A DNA stretch of 64,000 bases from Oscillatoria acuminata PCC 6304 (GCF_000317105.1 NC_019693.1:1302001-1366000), one strand, 5' to 3'. Shown: positions 16,881 to 25,141, numbered from the stretch's first letter. A program made the numbers and translations. Notes: generated from the sequence alone by a model not told the origin.

Positions 16881-19040
16881 TCAACAGTTGAGGCGAATCA
16901 GGGGTGCTAAAATCCCTGCACTAGCACCGGCAGTCACTTGGAATGCGGCACCGGAGGTAATACTTGCTGCACCCCCACTGGTCAAACTCACCGAACCCCC
17001 GGCAGTGCCACTTAAGGACCCGGCAGCTTGGAGACCCAAGGAACCCCCCGCTTGAGCGGTCAAAGAGGCCCCGGCTTTAATCCCAACTTGCGCCGCTGAC
17101 TGGACATTAACTTGAGTTGCGCCACTAATGTCAACTTTGACCGGGGATTTAATCTCGACTCCGGTTTTTCCCAACACTTCCACTTTTAGGCCATCAATTT
17201 TAATCCCAGAATTGGAGATTTCAATACTATTCGGGCCAACTTTCAACACAATTTTAGTGGTGCCGGTGACTTGAATTTCTCCTGCATCAACTTTAAGGGT
17301 GCGGGTTTTTCCCGAACTCCCGGTTTTCATGTTCATGTCCCCGACGGAGGTCACATCTATCTTTTTGCTGCCATTATCATCCATTAAAACGGTATGACCG
17401 GCAGTGGTTTTGGCTTCCAGTTTTTTGTTTTTATCATCTAACAGCAGGTAATGAGACCCGCTGGTTTTCATTTCCATCTTTTGGTCGGTATCATTCAGAT
17501 GGAGTTTATGTTTACTGCCATCAACGGTCTCAATATAAATCCCTTTTTTACTGCTGCCTTTGTCTTCTTCGACAAATTGCAATTTATGCCCGAGACGAGT
17601 TTTAATCGTTCGGAGACGCACTTTTCCACCGGCGACGGATTCGGCCACTTTTTCTGGGGGTTTATCTTTGCCATTCCAGACGCCGCCAATAATATAAGGT
17701 CGATGAATATCCCCATGTTCAAAGGCAACTAGGACTTCATCGTTGATTTCTGGCAAGCAGTCAAATCCGCGATCGGGTCCGCCCCCGATCGCCACTACCC
17801 GCGCCCAATTACTTTCATGTTCTTCTGTGAGGGTGGGAAATTTCACCCGCACTCGTCCTAATCCGTCCGGGTCATTATTATTAGATACCACTCCCACCAT
17901 CATGGTTTGTCCCGGTTCTAGTCGAGTTTCCGGTGCCACAGTGGTGGAAATATTATCCGCCCGCAATCCTCGGACACTAAATTCGGTGGTATAAATGCCA
18001 TCTTGATAGAGGTGGCGGGCTTCGGTAATGTAGTATTTCCCGCTATATTTTCCCATGTCAGCAAATTGGATCAGTTTGCCGGTGCGGATGTCGGGATTAC
18101 CTTCGGCAACGGCATCAGCCTGGACAAATTCTCCACCTAATTCATTGCACAAGGATTGGGCGATCGTATCAGCTTCTTTATTACTAAAAACAGGTTTATC
18201 AACCACTATCATAGTGGCTTGAGAGGGTTTACCATTGAAAGCAGAACTGGTTTTTTTACCCTCTTGATATTGAGTGCTTGTCAGAACTTGGGCCGAATTT
18301 GCCTTAGAAACAATCGCTTTTTTTTGTTTATAATCCCACCCCCGCACCTCTACTGAACTCACTTGTTCGGTACTGGAAACGCGCACTCGAAAACTATGGA
18401 TATCCTGCAACCATTTTAACTCTAAGGTGCTGCCGGCTTTGGGTTTTCTAAAATTAAGTTTTCCATCTTGAACGAACAGTTCAAATCCATTGCGGGTTGC
18501 TCGTTCCCGCAGAAATTCCATGTTGGTTTGGTTTTCTTGAAACACATAATCATGGGGAGAACCACTAGAATCAACAGTCCCACTAGAGATTCCCACTTCT
18601 CCAATCACTTTTTTCAAAATATCGGTATCGCTCATATTTTGAAAGGACCGATTATATCTTCCCCGATGCAGCCGATGTCCCACGTCATAGCCACGAATCA
18701 ACATGGTAGCTTCCGAGGTTTCGGTAAAGCTACATTCAATGGAGGTAATCTCTCCTTTAAACAGGCTGGCAGTGGTTTTACCTTTGGAAAATTCCTGGGC
18801 TTCGGTGGTACTGGAACTAAACCCAATTTCGATGGATTTACCAATGGCAAATAATTTTTCATGTCCCCAGGGTTCTCCGGTCCCGGGGAAGTAGTCATTG
18901 TTAATCATCAGGGTAAACATTCCCGGCTGATGAAGGCTTTCTTCTACAGAGATTTCTATAATATCTGCCCTTAATTGTTCAGACGCCTCGGTTCCATCTA
19001 TTTTTAAGCTAGGTTGAGCTAAGTAAGAGATTGCTGTCAT
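16881..19040 (-). CDS. vgrG: VgrG-like spike protein of the CIS
   Basis: A 719-residue spike protein. Residues 1-370 are the gp27-like (Phage_GPD) part with CSFTETSEATMLIRGYDVGH and LHRGRYNRSFQNMSDTDIL. Residues about 375-460 are the gp5 OB fold (GQTMMVGVVSNNNDPDGLGR, VRVKFPTLTEEHESNWARV, then DRGFDCLPEINDEVLVAFEHGD). The rest is a long triple beta-helix with Gly/Ser/Ala-rich repeats (SLGLQAAGSLSGTAGGSVS). Length suits the eCIS VgrG group (Afp8/Pvc8). It forms the trimer on which PAAR sits. No C-terminal enzymatic domain is present. Confidence 0.95.
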   Translation of the reverse strand: MTAISYLAQPSLKIDGTEASEQLRADIIEISVEESLHQPGMFTLMINNDYFPGTGEPWGHEKLFAIGKSIEIGFSSSTTEAQEFSKGKTTASLFKGEITSIECSFTETSEATMLIRGYDVGHRLHRGRYNRSFQNMSDTDILKKVIGEVGISSGTVDSSGSPHDYVFQENQTNMEFLRERATRNGFELFVQDGKLNFRKPKAGSTLELKWLQDIHSFRVRVSSTEQVSSVEVRGWDYKQKKAIVSKANSAQVLTSTQYQEGKKTSSAFNGKPSQATMIVVDKPVFSNKEADTIAQSLCNELGGEFVQADAVAEGNPDIRTGKLIQFADMGKYSGKYYITEARHLYQDGIYTTEFSVRGLRADNISTTVAPETRLEPGQTMMVGVVSNNNDPDGLGRVRVKFPTLTEEHESNWARVVAIGGGPDRGFDCLPEINDEVLVAFEHGDIHRPYIIGGVWNGKDKPPEKVAESVAGGKVRLRTIKTRLGHKLQFVEEDKGSSKKGIYIETVDGSKHKLHLNDTDQKMEMKTSGSHYLLLDDKNKKLEAKTTAGHTVLMDDNGSKKIDVTSVGDMNMKTGSSGKTRTLKVDAGEIQVTGTTKIVLKVGPNSIEISNSGIKIDGLKVEVLGKTGVEIKSPVKVDISGATQVNVQSAAQVGIKAGASLTAQAGGSLGLQAAGSLSGTAGGSVSLTSGGAASITSGAAFQVTAGASAGILAPLIRLNC

Positions 19041-19115
19041 GGTTCTTAATGTAGTTTTGGTATAAATTTCTGATGATAATTAAGCAATGAAAAGCGCCCC
19101 ATCAGTTCTAATTGA

Positions 19116-19180
19116 CCCATCCTCCCCATCCTCCCCATCTCCCCCATCCCCCCCATTCCCCCCCATCCCCCCCATCCCCC
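19116..19180. repeat. CCCCATCC tandem repeat
   Basis: Low-complexity (CCCCATCCTC/CCCCCAT) units fill the gap between vgrG and the tube adaptor gene. The same repeat on the other strand (GGGGATGGGGAGGAT) occurs at 27219-27270. Confidence 0.75.
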
Positions 19181-19654
19181 CTACTTCCCAGTAGCTTTAT
19201 CCACTTCAGTGAGGGTCAAATCCACTCGCGCTTGCACGGGAGTTCCATCGGGTAAAAAGCGGGTTAATCGATAGCTGAGTCGGGTGACGAAACAGCGCAT
19301 ATATTGTTGTTGTCCCCAGGCAAAAATATAGGTAGGAGGCCGTTTTTTGGCAGCAGTTCCTTTGGTGGCAAAACTGACCGCTTGTTTGAGCAGATTGATA
19401 GAGGGGAGGATGCTGGTGCCGCTTTCGTAGGTATCAAAGATGATATTACTAATGGTGAGGGTGCAGGGTTCAGGATGAGCAAAGCTGACTTTGGATAATC
19501 CGGAACTGGTCCGCGCACCGCGACTGGGATTGACGCTAACGGATTGGTCGAATACCAGTTCGGTGGGGTTGAACATGAATTCGATGGTGTCGCTTTCTTG
19601 GGAAATTAGTTTTGCTTTTTCCAGTTTCCCGGATGCAACGTTGTTACCAGGCAT
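19181..19654 (-). CDS. CIS tube/spike adaptor, Afp7-like (CIS_tube family)
   Basis: A 157-residue protein. EFMFNPTELVFDQSVSVNPS is the hallmark of CIS tube/adaptor proteins, followed by PCTLTISNIIFDTYESGT and a C-terminal strand pair (CFVTRLSYRLTRFLPDGTPV, ARVDLTLTEV). Homologues connect the inner tube to VgrG and often carry a C-terminal LysM domain; here the protein ends right after the tube-like fold, so LysM is missing. It is encoded between the Afp6-like gene (30-bp gap) and vgrG, the canonical place. Confidence 0.9.
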   Translation of the reverse strand: MPGNNVASGKLEKAKLISQESDTIEFMFNPTELVFDQSVSVNPSRGARTSSGLSKVSFAHPEPCTLTISNIIFDTYESGTSILPSINLLKQAVSFATKGTAAKKRPPTYIFAWGQQQYMRCFVTRLSYRLTRFLPDGTPVQARVDLTLTEVDKATGK

Positions 19655-19684
19655 GGTGGTTTTTCCTCATGATTAATATTACAT

Positions 19685-20671
19685 TTACCAGGGCGATCGC
19701 CGAGAATAGCGACCTCCATTCCGTTCGCGATCAATGGTTAGGCGCTGTTTAATCAAATCGTAAACTTTTCGCGCTAAAATCTCTAGGTTTTCCGGTTCTG
19801 GTGTGGGTCCATATCCCGGGGCAGTGATGGTGACTTCTCGACTTCTGGGGTCGGGATAGTCGGGAGGATGTTGGGCAGGGACGGGGGACCGATCGCCCTG
19901 GGGTTCTGGAGGGCTGTCTCGTTGTACTCCCCAGGGCGTTAACACAAATTCCCCTTCGGTATCGATTTGGGCAGTTTGGGTGAGTAAGTCTTCGAGATTC
20001 GCCCAAGTGGTTGGCATGGACTCGGTTGTAGTCGCAATGCCCAGATCCAGAGGAGGACTCGCGAAGGGGGTTAACGCCGACTGTTCTGAAAAATTCGGGG
20101 CAATCTCTTCTACCGAGAGGGTGAGGGGAAGTTGAAAAGAGGAGTTGGAGGGCGGGGTACGTTGGGTTGACCGATCGCCGATGGAATGCCACTGTCCCAG
20201 GGTTTGTCCTGCTTGGGTGGCGATCGCAATTTTGTCTAAAACCCAGTCGGACCTCTCCCCCCTACCCCCCTCCCCTAAGAGGGGAGGGGGGAATACATCT
20301 CTTTCTCCCCCTTCCCTCTTAGGGAAGGGGGCTGGGGGGTTAGGTCTCTTTTCCTCTCTGAGGGGAGGGGGGAATACATCTCTTTCTCCCCCTTCCCTCT
20401 TAGGGAAGGGGGCTGGGGGGTTAGGTATCTTTTCAAAATTGAGAGACTCCCCTTCCTCCTCACCGGATGCTAAATATGCGATCGCCGGTTCTAATTCAAA
20501 ACTCGTTAAAGATTCCCGGGCAATCGGGGTTAAAAATTGAGCTTCAAAGGGTTTTTGCCCCAGGGGTTGATGGGGCAAAAAAGGTTTTTGAATTCCCAAG
20601 GGTTTAAACCCAGCAAGGCAACTGCGATCGCCCGGTTCCTCCCCATAATTTTCCACAGCTTCTACCATCAT
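19685..20671 (-). CDS. Afp6-like CIS protein of unknown role, with in-frame repeat insertion
   Basis: A 328-residue protein of low complexity. Only the last 35 residues look conserved: ENLEILARKVYDLIKQRLTI then DRERNGGR matches the C-terminal helix found in the small proteins encoded between tube and LysM-adaptor genes of eCIS loci. Residues about 90-150 consist of two in-frame copies of a 27-residue sequence starting NPPAPFPKREGGERDVFPPP, translated from a palindromic repeat element (see 20281-20426). The remainder is Pro/Ser-rich and probably disordered. The gap to the upstream tube gene is 7 bp, so the two are translated from one message. Role in assembly inferred from synteny. Confidence 0.7.
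   Translation of the reverse strand: MMVEAVENYGEEPGDRSCLAGFKPLGIQKPFLPHQPLGQKPFEAQFLTPIARESLTSFELEPAIAYLASGEEEGESLNFEKIPNPPAPFPKREGGERDVFPPPLREEKRPNPPAPFPKREGGERDVFPPPLLGEGGRGERSDWVLDKIAIATQAGQTLGQWHSIGDRSTQRTPPSNSSFQLPLTLSVEEIAPNFSEQSALTPFASPPLDLGIATTTESMPTTWANLEDLLTQTAQIDTEGEFVLTPWGVQRDSPPEPQGDRSPVPAQHPPDYPDPRSREVTITAPGYGPTPEPENLEILARKVYDLIKQRLTIDRERNGGRYSRRSPW
20281..20426. repeat. Tandem palindromic repeat inside a coding sequence
   Basis: A 65-bp sequence at 20281-20345 recurs exactly at 20362-20426 with a period of 81 bp (27 codons). It contains a palindrome (CCCCCTTCCCT with AGGGAAGGGGG) and is preceded by another (CCCCTCCCC with GGGGAGGGG), as in dispersed cyanobacterial repeats. Because the period is a multiple of three and no stop is created, the reading frame survives. 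Confidence 0.9.
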
Positions 20672-20678
20672 TTAACCC

Positions 20679-21245
20679 CTAAATAAAGAACCCACCAGCA
20701 CCCCTGCCACTCTTGTGAATCTTACCACCGCCACCGAGAGCATTGCCACCGCCACCGGGGTTAGTATCCACGGAAACAGTTAACCCTTCATAAGCCAAAG
20801 ATAACTCTTCAATGGCTACCGTTGCCGCATCTGCCCTTAATGCCGGGGCTCTCCAGGCAACGGGAACCGCCCCGATGAGGGTCCAACACTGAATCGTTTC
20901 TCCGGCGGTGTTAAACAGTAAAATATTGATATCCCGACGCTGGGGACTCCCGGCATTTTCCGGGCTAATTTTAGTCAGCATTCGCGATGCCCAGCCCCAA
21001 AATGCGGCATCATTGGTTAGTCCTCGTTTGAGGGTAACTTCTGAAAATTGAGTGTTTCCCAGGATAATTCGCTGTTGGTTGTTGACTCCCCCTTCAAAAT
21101 AGGTGTCATAGTTAACCGTCACGCTCAAACCCGAACATTCATTAAAACAAGCGGAGATGGAGTTGGTTTCCTGCATCTCTACATAAAAGCGATTGGCCGC
21201 AATATAATTCAGTCCGTGGTTTTCCGGCTGATTTTGTTTCGTCAT
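20679..21245 (-). CDS. CIS tail tube protein, T4 gp19-like (Afp5/Afp1 type)
   Basis: About 188 residues. AANRFYVEMQETNSISACF, then FNECSGLSVTVNYDTYFEGG and VTLKRGLTNDAAFWGW are the core of the phage tail tube fold; the C-terminal VAWRAPALRADAATVAIEEL then LAYEGLTV completes it. It ends with a Gly-rich tail (GGGGNALGGGG). It may be the main tube or, by its position before Afp6/7-like genes, the Afp5-type tube initiator. No sheath gene is next to it, which is unusual. Start: ATG at 21245 (MTKQNQPENHG) with GGAG 10 bp upstream is preferred to the ATG at 21278. Confidence 0.88.
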   Translation of the reverse strand: MTKQNQPENHGLNYIAANRFYVEMQETNSISACFNECSGLSVTVNYDTYFEGGVNNQQRIILGNTQFSEVTLKRGLTNDAAFWGWASRMLTKISPENAGSPQRRDINILLFNTAGETIQCWTLIGAVPVAWRAPALRADAATVAIEELSLAYEGLTVSVDTNPGGGGNALGGGGKIHKSGRGAGGFFI

Positions 21246-21374
21246 AAATAACGACTCCCCTTGGTTTTGGTGACGCATTGAAGCCCCAAAACTATAGCTC
21301 AGTTTAGGTTTTTTGGAGGGTTGTGGATACTAGACAAAGGTCGAACTTCACCCTTTTCCCTAGATGGATTTGGG

Positions 21375-23876
21375 TTAAGGCACAGATTGTTTGTAAATCG
21401 GAATGAGTCCCGTGCGATCGAGGAGGGTTTGAACTTCTAAGGTGGTGAGAATTTCCGCAAATTTTTCTCCGGCAGAGGGGAGACGGTTATCCCGGGGATA
21501 AATCACCACCAAAGGATAGGCTAAAGGATAGTGATTTTGGGAAAATGCGGTCACATTTGGGCTATAACTGCCTTTATTATTACATAAGTCAGTCAGGGGA
21601 GAAATCGGTTGGTTATCCAGATTTCTAACTAAGGGAGAAACTGCCGGTTGGTTTCCCTCACTTAAGGCGAGAGGATAAACGGAACATTGTCCAAAGACTT
21701 GACTCAAGGGGGCAAATCCAATACTACCGATATTTCTATCCTCAAAATCTCGGATGACGGTTCGCAGCATTGCGAAGGTAGAAAGTGGGGTAATTGTGGC
21801 TGGAATTCTGACTAAATTATCCCCGGGAGTTTGGGTTCTCAGGAGGTTGTGAAATTCAGCGATCGCCCGTTCATCTTTGAGCACGCGCTGTTCAAAGATT
21901 CGCAGGGCTTCTTCTTCATTGGGAATATACAGCTTCACGGGTAAATTAGGACCGCCTAGTTCTTGCCAATTTGTAACTTTCCCTGTATAAAGTTGCCGTA
22001 ATTGGTCGAAAGTAATGCTGCCATTTAAGCGTTGAGGGAGTCCATTTTCTCGGCGAGAATAGCTGAAGGGAACGAAAACCACGATGCCATCATAAGCAAA
22101 TTCTCGATAGCCGATTTGAGTGTGAATTAAATTATCGTAGGCGGTGCGGGCATTGAGCAAATTGGTAATGGCAAAGTCTGTTTCTCCCGATAAAACCTTA
22201 GCGATCGCCTCGGTTGAAGAGGGTGCGGGTAAATAGCGAAAGGTGTATTTCGGCGGTTCGCTGGGGTCTTCCGGTTGGAGGCGTTGTTGCAACTCTTGCT
22301 CTAAAGTTCTGCCCGGGGCAATTAAATTCGGTTGCTGGAGGAGATAACTCCAAGTGCCATTTACCGATGCCGTATAGTTAAAGTTTCCCAGGGGAATTCC
22401 GGCTACTTTGTCAATACAACAAGCCGGTTCTTTTGCCATAGCTTGTTGCTGCCGAGTCACCATTGCCCACCCAATTAATAGTGCGAGTAAAATTAAACCT
22501 AAAGTTGCCAATAAAAAGGCTAAAATTCGGGTGCGTTGACGGCGTTTTTTTTCAACGGTTTCAATGACAACTGCTTCCGGTATTCCTTCGGGAATCACGC
22601 TGCCATTGCCGATCCACCATTCCCCGGATAATTTCAGTAGGGTTTGCCGCGCCACTTCAGCGGTTTCAAATTTTTGAGTTCCCAGTCCAATTAAGTTTAA
22701 AATAAAATCTTTCAGTCCAGGATGTATGCCCAAAGGCCAATCGTCCTCTATTCTGGGGTCGAGTTCCTGTTCAGTTTGAGGGTTAAATGTGCGCCCGACT
22801 AGCAAATAAAAGGCGATATATCCTAATGCTTTTAAATCTTGTTCGGGAGATGAATAGGTCGAGTCAGATAAGAGAGGTTGCCCAAAATTTTCCCACAGAG
22901 ATAAATCACATAAATAGATAAAAAATCCTTGGGTATTGGGAACAAAAATTAGGCTATCTAAACTGAGGTTTCCATGAATGATTCCCTGTTTTAATGCACC
23001 GGACCGCAGACGAAATTTCTGCTCATGGAGAAATTCTAAACTTTGTAATACTTGGTCGAGGACTTGGCGAACTTGGGGGCTAGTAAAGGCTCCGGTTTCT
23101 AGGAGGTAGCTGGACAGGGTGGGGAAGGCGTCGATTTGTCCTTTGGTGACGAGATAGCAGCGTTCTTCCCGTAAGGGGGCGATTGCCTCCCAGGGGGAAA
23201 TCAGCCGCTGGTCCTGGATGCGACCATCGGCTAAATTTATCCCACCGACTAACCGAAATAAGTCTTTGCGTTGGCGAATTTCTTCGGAGTTAAAATAGCG
23301 TTTGGGTAAGAGATATTCTTTGAGGATGACGGGTTGGCGATCGCTGAGTTGAATCGCTTCATACAGCCGTCCCATTCCGCGATGGCGCACCAATTTTTCA
23401 ATTTGGTAAGTTCCGCGATCGCCTCGGATTTTGGTATTGGGTGCTAAGGGAACTGGAAACCCACATTGTCGGCAATATTTGGCTTGGTGTTTTGCCTCCA
23501 GGGTTTGTTCTGCCACTTCGCAGCTTAAAGGATTTCCTCGGGGGCAATCATACTTTGAATATAGGGGTTGAACAGGTTGAATAATTTCCGGTAACGTCCC
23601 TATTTCGATTTCTGGTGCGAGTTGTTGCGACTGTTTCTCTATATCTTGGTTTTGACGAAATCTTCCCGGTAGCTGGAATTTCAATTGGCCCAGTTTGGGC
23701 GGTTCAATCTTTAAGTTTTGCTGCACAAAAGGAAGCACCCATTGGAACCGAGCCGGGACGAATCGGAACAGGCGATTCTTCATCCCCATTCTCATGGAGG
23801 AACCCCGCATGATAATCCGACTGAGTTCTCTGCTACCAGCTTCTTGGGCTAATTTTTTGCCAATATTTTTAGACAT
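21375..23876 (-). CDS. Pseudokinase-transmembrane-phosphate-binding-protein fusion
   Basis: An 833-residue fusion. After a basic N-terminus, four cysteines (111, 119, 135, 138; CPRGNPLSC and YCRQCGF) form the zinc-ribbon prefix typical of cyanobacterial Ser/Thr kinases. A kinase fold spans about 155-415: Lys186 (PVILKEYLLP) is present, but the catalytic loop is HGNLSLDSL (301-309) instead of HRDLKxxN and the DFG motif reads DLS, so it should be inactive. A membrane helix lies at 451-473. From 490 to the end is a PstS-like periplasmic binding domain (LSGETDFAITNLLNA, ITFDQLRQLYTGKVTNWQEL, LRTVIRDFEDRNIGSIGFA). It is the most upstream gene of the minus-strand chain and divergent from the Nif11 gene. 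An inside-outside signal transducer for the CIS is a plausible inference. Confidence 0.85.
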   Translation of the reverse strand: MSKNIGKKLAQEAGSRELSRIIMRGSSMRMGMKNRLFRFVPARFQWVLPFVQQNLKIEPPKLGQLKFQLPGRFRQNQDIEKQSQQLAPEIEIGTLPEIIQPVQPLYSKYDCPRGNPLSCEVAEQTLEAKHQAKYCRQCGFPVPLAPNTKIRGDRGTYQIEKLVRHRGMGRLYEAIQLSDRQPVILKEYLLPKRYFNSEEIRQRKDLFRLVGGINLADGRIQDQRLISPWEAIAPLREERCYLVTKGQIDAFPTLSSYLLETGAFTSPQVRQVLDQVLQSLEFLHEQKFRLRSGALKQGIIHGNLSLDSLIFVPNTQGFFIYLCDLSLWENFGQPLLSDSTYSSPEQDLKALGYIAFYLLVGRTFNPQTEQELDPRIEDDWPLGIHPGLKDFILNLIGLGTQKFETAEVARQTLLKLSGEWWIGNGSVIPEGIPEAVVIETVEKKRRQRTRILAFLLATLGLILLALLIGWAMVTRQQQAMAKEPACCIDKVAGIPLGNFNYTASVNGTWSYLLQQPNLIAPGRTLEQELQQRLQPEDPSEPPKYTFRYLPAPSSTEAIAKVLSGETDFAITNLLNARTAYDNLIHTQIGYREFAYDGIVVFVPFSYSRRENGLPQRLNGSITFDQLRQLYTGKVTNWQELGGPNLPVKLYIPNEEEALRIFEQRVLKDERAIAEFHNLLRTQTPGDNLVRIPATITPLSTFAMLRTVIRDFEDRNIGSIGFAPLSQVFGQCSVYPLALSEGNQPAVSPLVRNLDNQPISPLTDLCNNKGSYSPNVTAFSQNHYPLAYPLVVIYPRDNRLPSAGEKFAEILTTLEVQTLLDRTGLIPIYKQSVP

Positions 23877-23963
23877 AATCTGGTTATTTTTTTAAATTTG
23901 TTTTAGAATTTAATGGAATGTTTCACTGTACAGACTGATATTGAATGTTTGGAGGAATCTCAA

Positions 23964-24173
23964 ATGGCGTTATCCGAGGTTGTTCGACTGTTTAGAGCAG
24001 TTCAAACCGATCCTTCCCTTAAAGAAAAATATAATTCTGCTCCCAGTTTAGATAAATTAGTCGCAATGGCTCGTCAAGATGGATATGATTTTACGACCGA
24101 GGAATGGATGGAAGCGACCCAGTTTAAGGTAGAAGAATTAGAGTCAAAGTTATCGGAAATTCCCGGAATTTAA
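23964..24173 (+). CDS. Nif11-domain small protein
   Basis: A 69-residue protein beginning MALSEVVRLFRAVQTDPSLK; the SLDKLVAMARQDGYDFTTEE stretch is the Nif11 domain signature. The ATG at 23964 is chosen because GGAGG (23951-23955) lies 8 bp upstream; an upstream ATG at 23913 would add 17 unlike residues. In other bacteria Nif11 domains serve as leaders of lanthipeptide or proteusin precursors, but here the protein stops after the domain (SEIPGI), with no GG cleavage site or Ser/Thr/Cys core, and no modification enzyme is nearby. It is transcribed divergently from the pseudokinase fusion. Role unknown. Confidence 0.85.
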   Translation: MALSEVVRLFRAVQTDPSLKEKYNSAPSLDKLVAMARQDGYDFTTEEWMEATQFKVEELESKLSEIPGI

Positions 24174-24181
24174 CCCCACCC

Positions 24182-24209
24182 AAAAAAGGCACGGCAACAA
24201 TGCCGTGCC
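24182..24209 (-). terminator. Rho-independent terminator of the candidate cargo gene
   Basis: GGCACGGCA and TGCCGTGCC form a perfect 9-bp stem with a 4-nt loop (24188-24209). On the minus strand it is followed by six T residues (24182-24187). It lies 5 bp beyond the stop codon of the minus-strand gene at 24215; the same stem could also help end the convergent Nif11 message. Confidence 0.85.
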
Positions 24210-24214
24210 TAGGC

Positions 24215-25030
24215 TTAGACGGGCTTGCCATCAACTTTGACCTGACCATTGGTACATTCGAGATAAAGGTCGGAGCCTAGGGGGGCAAAAGTAATCCCAA
24301 ATTTGGCAAAATCAAATTCTGCGGCTTTGGCACTGGCAATCAGGGACTGTCGTAAGGTATTTAAGGCGGTTGTATATTGCACAACTTCTTCCCCGGTTTG
24401 ACCTTCTAATTTGCGCCGATTGCGATCGGAAATCATCCGGTTGACTTCTATTTGGATCTGTTGAACATGACCGTCTAATCCTCCAGGGGTGCGGAATAAA
24501 TCCGCGACTCGTTCCCGTTTGAGGGTTTCCAACCAGCGCGTGGGTTCGATGTAGGGGTCACTGATGTTATGGCGATCGTCTACTTGCGCCTGTTTATCTT
24601 TGCCCTTTCGCTGAATGGTTGTAGCCGGTGCAGCATTAACGGTTAATTCCTCCTCGGAAGTTTCAGCTATTGCTGGGGTTAGGAGTTCTTCATCTTCCTG
24701 GAGTTGCAGGGTCTCAGGGGTTTGAGCAGTCGCCTCGATATCCGAGTGGATAGACTCTGCCTCTGCTTCGCGGCGATCGCTACCCTGACGCTGAATCGTG
24801 GGTTGGACCCCCGGGGTTTCCAATTCCTCCGGTGGAAAGATATCAATATTGGCCAAGTTGAAACCCTGACGCTGTTTCCCCTCGGATTCAGCTTGGACTC
24901 CCGGGGTCTGTTCCGGGGATGCCTCCGTGGGTGAGGGGAAAGGACGGGACTCAAATTGACCCTCTACGGTAGAGGCTTGGGGATATTTTTTGTTACTTTT
25001 GCGCTGAACTAGGGTTCTGATTTTTTTCAT
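24215..25030 (-). CDS. Candidate CIS cargo/effector with eCIS-type leader
   Basis: A 271-residue protein, numbered from the ATG at 25030, which has AGGAGG 7 bp upstream (the longer frame from 25054 lacks this). The N-terminal part contains FESRPFPSP (26-34), GFNLANIDIF (56-65) and two VQ..IQRQG/TIQRKG elements. This SRPF...ANI...IQR arrangement is what I know from the leader region of DUF4157-type (eCIS core) proteins in cyanobacteria. The metallopeptidase HExxH of that family is absent. The middle is acidic and probably disordered; residues about 155-271 form a helical region (HVQQIQIEVNRMISDRNRR) of unknown fold ending in a small beta domain (LECTNGQVKVDGKPV). It has its own terminator and lies next to the CIS chain. 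Cargo role is inferred. Confidence 0.65.
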   Translation of the reverse strand: MKKIRTLVQRKSNKKYPQASTVEGQFESRPFPSPTEASPEQTPGVQAESEGKQRQGFNLANIDIFPPEELETPGVQPTIQRQGSDRREAEAESIHSDIEATAQTPETLQLQEDEELLTPAIAETSEEELTVNAAPATTIQRKGKDKQAQVDDRHNISDPYIEPTRWLETLKRERVADLFRTPGGLDGHVQQIQIEVNRMISDRNRRKLEGQTGEEVVQYTTALNTLRQSLIASAKAAEFDFAKFGITFAPLGSDLYLECTNGQVKVDGKPV

Positions 25031-25061
25031 AAAGACTCCTCCTGGCGCGAGCAAAAACCCG

Positions 25062-25141
25062 CACCCTGAAGGGTGGGGCTATACAGACAAAGCCTGCCTA
25101 AGCGCTGTCGCGCAGGCTTGCGCCAAACGCAGGCTAAAGAG
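25062..25141 (-). repeat. 80-bp repeat, copy 1
   Basis: From CACCCTGAAGGGTGGGGCTA to the end of GCAGGCTAAAGAG. It contains the palindromes CACCCTGAAGGGTG and GCCTGC...GCAGGC. An exact second copy starts 90 bp downstream at 25152. A diverged relative in opposite orientation occurs at 58930-58990. Confidence 0.9.

Noticed and set aside
10592-23876. The gene chain could be a prophage.
   Set aside because: There are no capsid, portal, terminase, integrase or lysis genes. The gp19-like, Afp7-like, VgrG, PAAR and gp25 set with membrane receptors fits a contractile injection system.
21375-23876. Active Ser/Thr kinase.
   Set aside because: The catalytic loop lacks the Asp and Asn of HRDxxxxN, so activity is not supported.
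23964-24173. Nif11 gene as precursor of a ribosomal peptide natural product.
   Set aside because: No core peptide follows the domain and no LanM, radical SAM or protease gene is nearby.
24215-25030. Active DUF4157 metallopeptidase.
   Set aside because: The HExxH motif is absent; only leader-like elements are shared.
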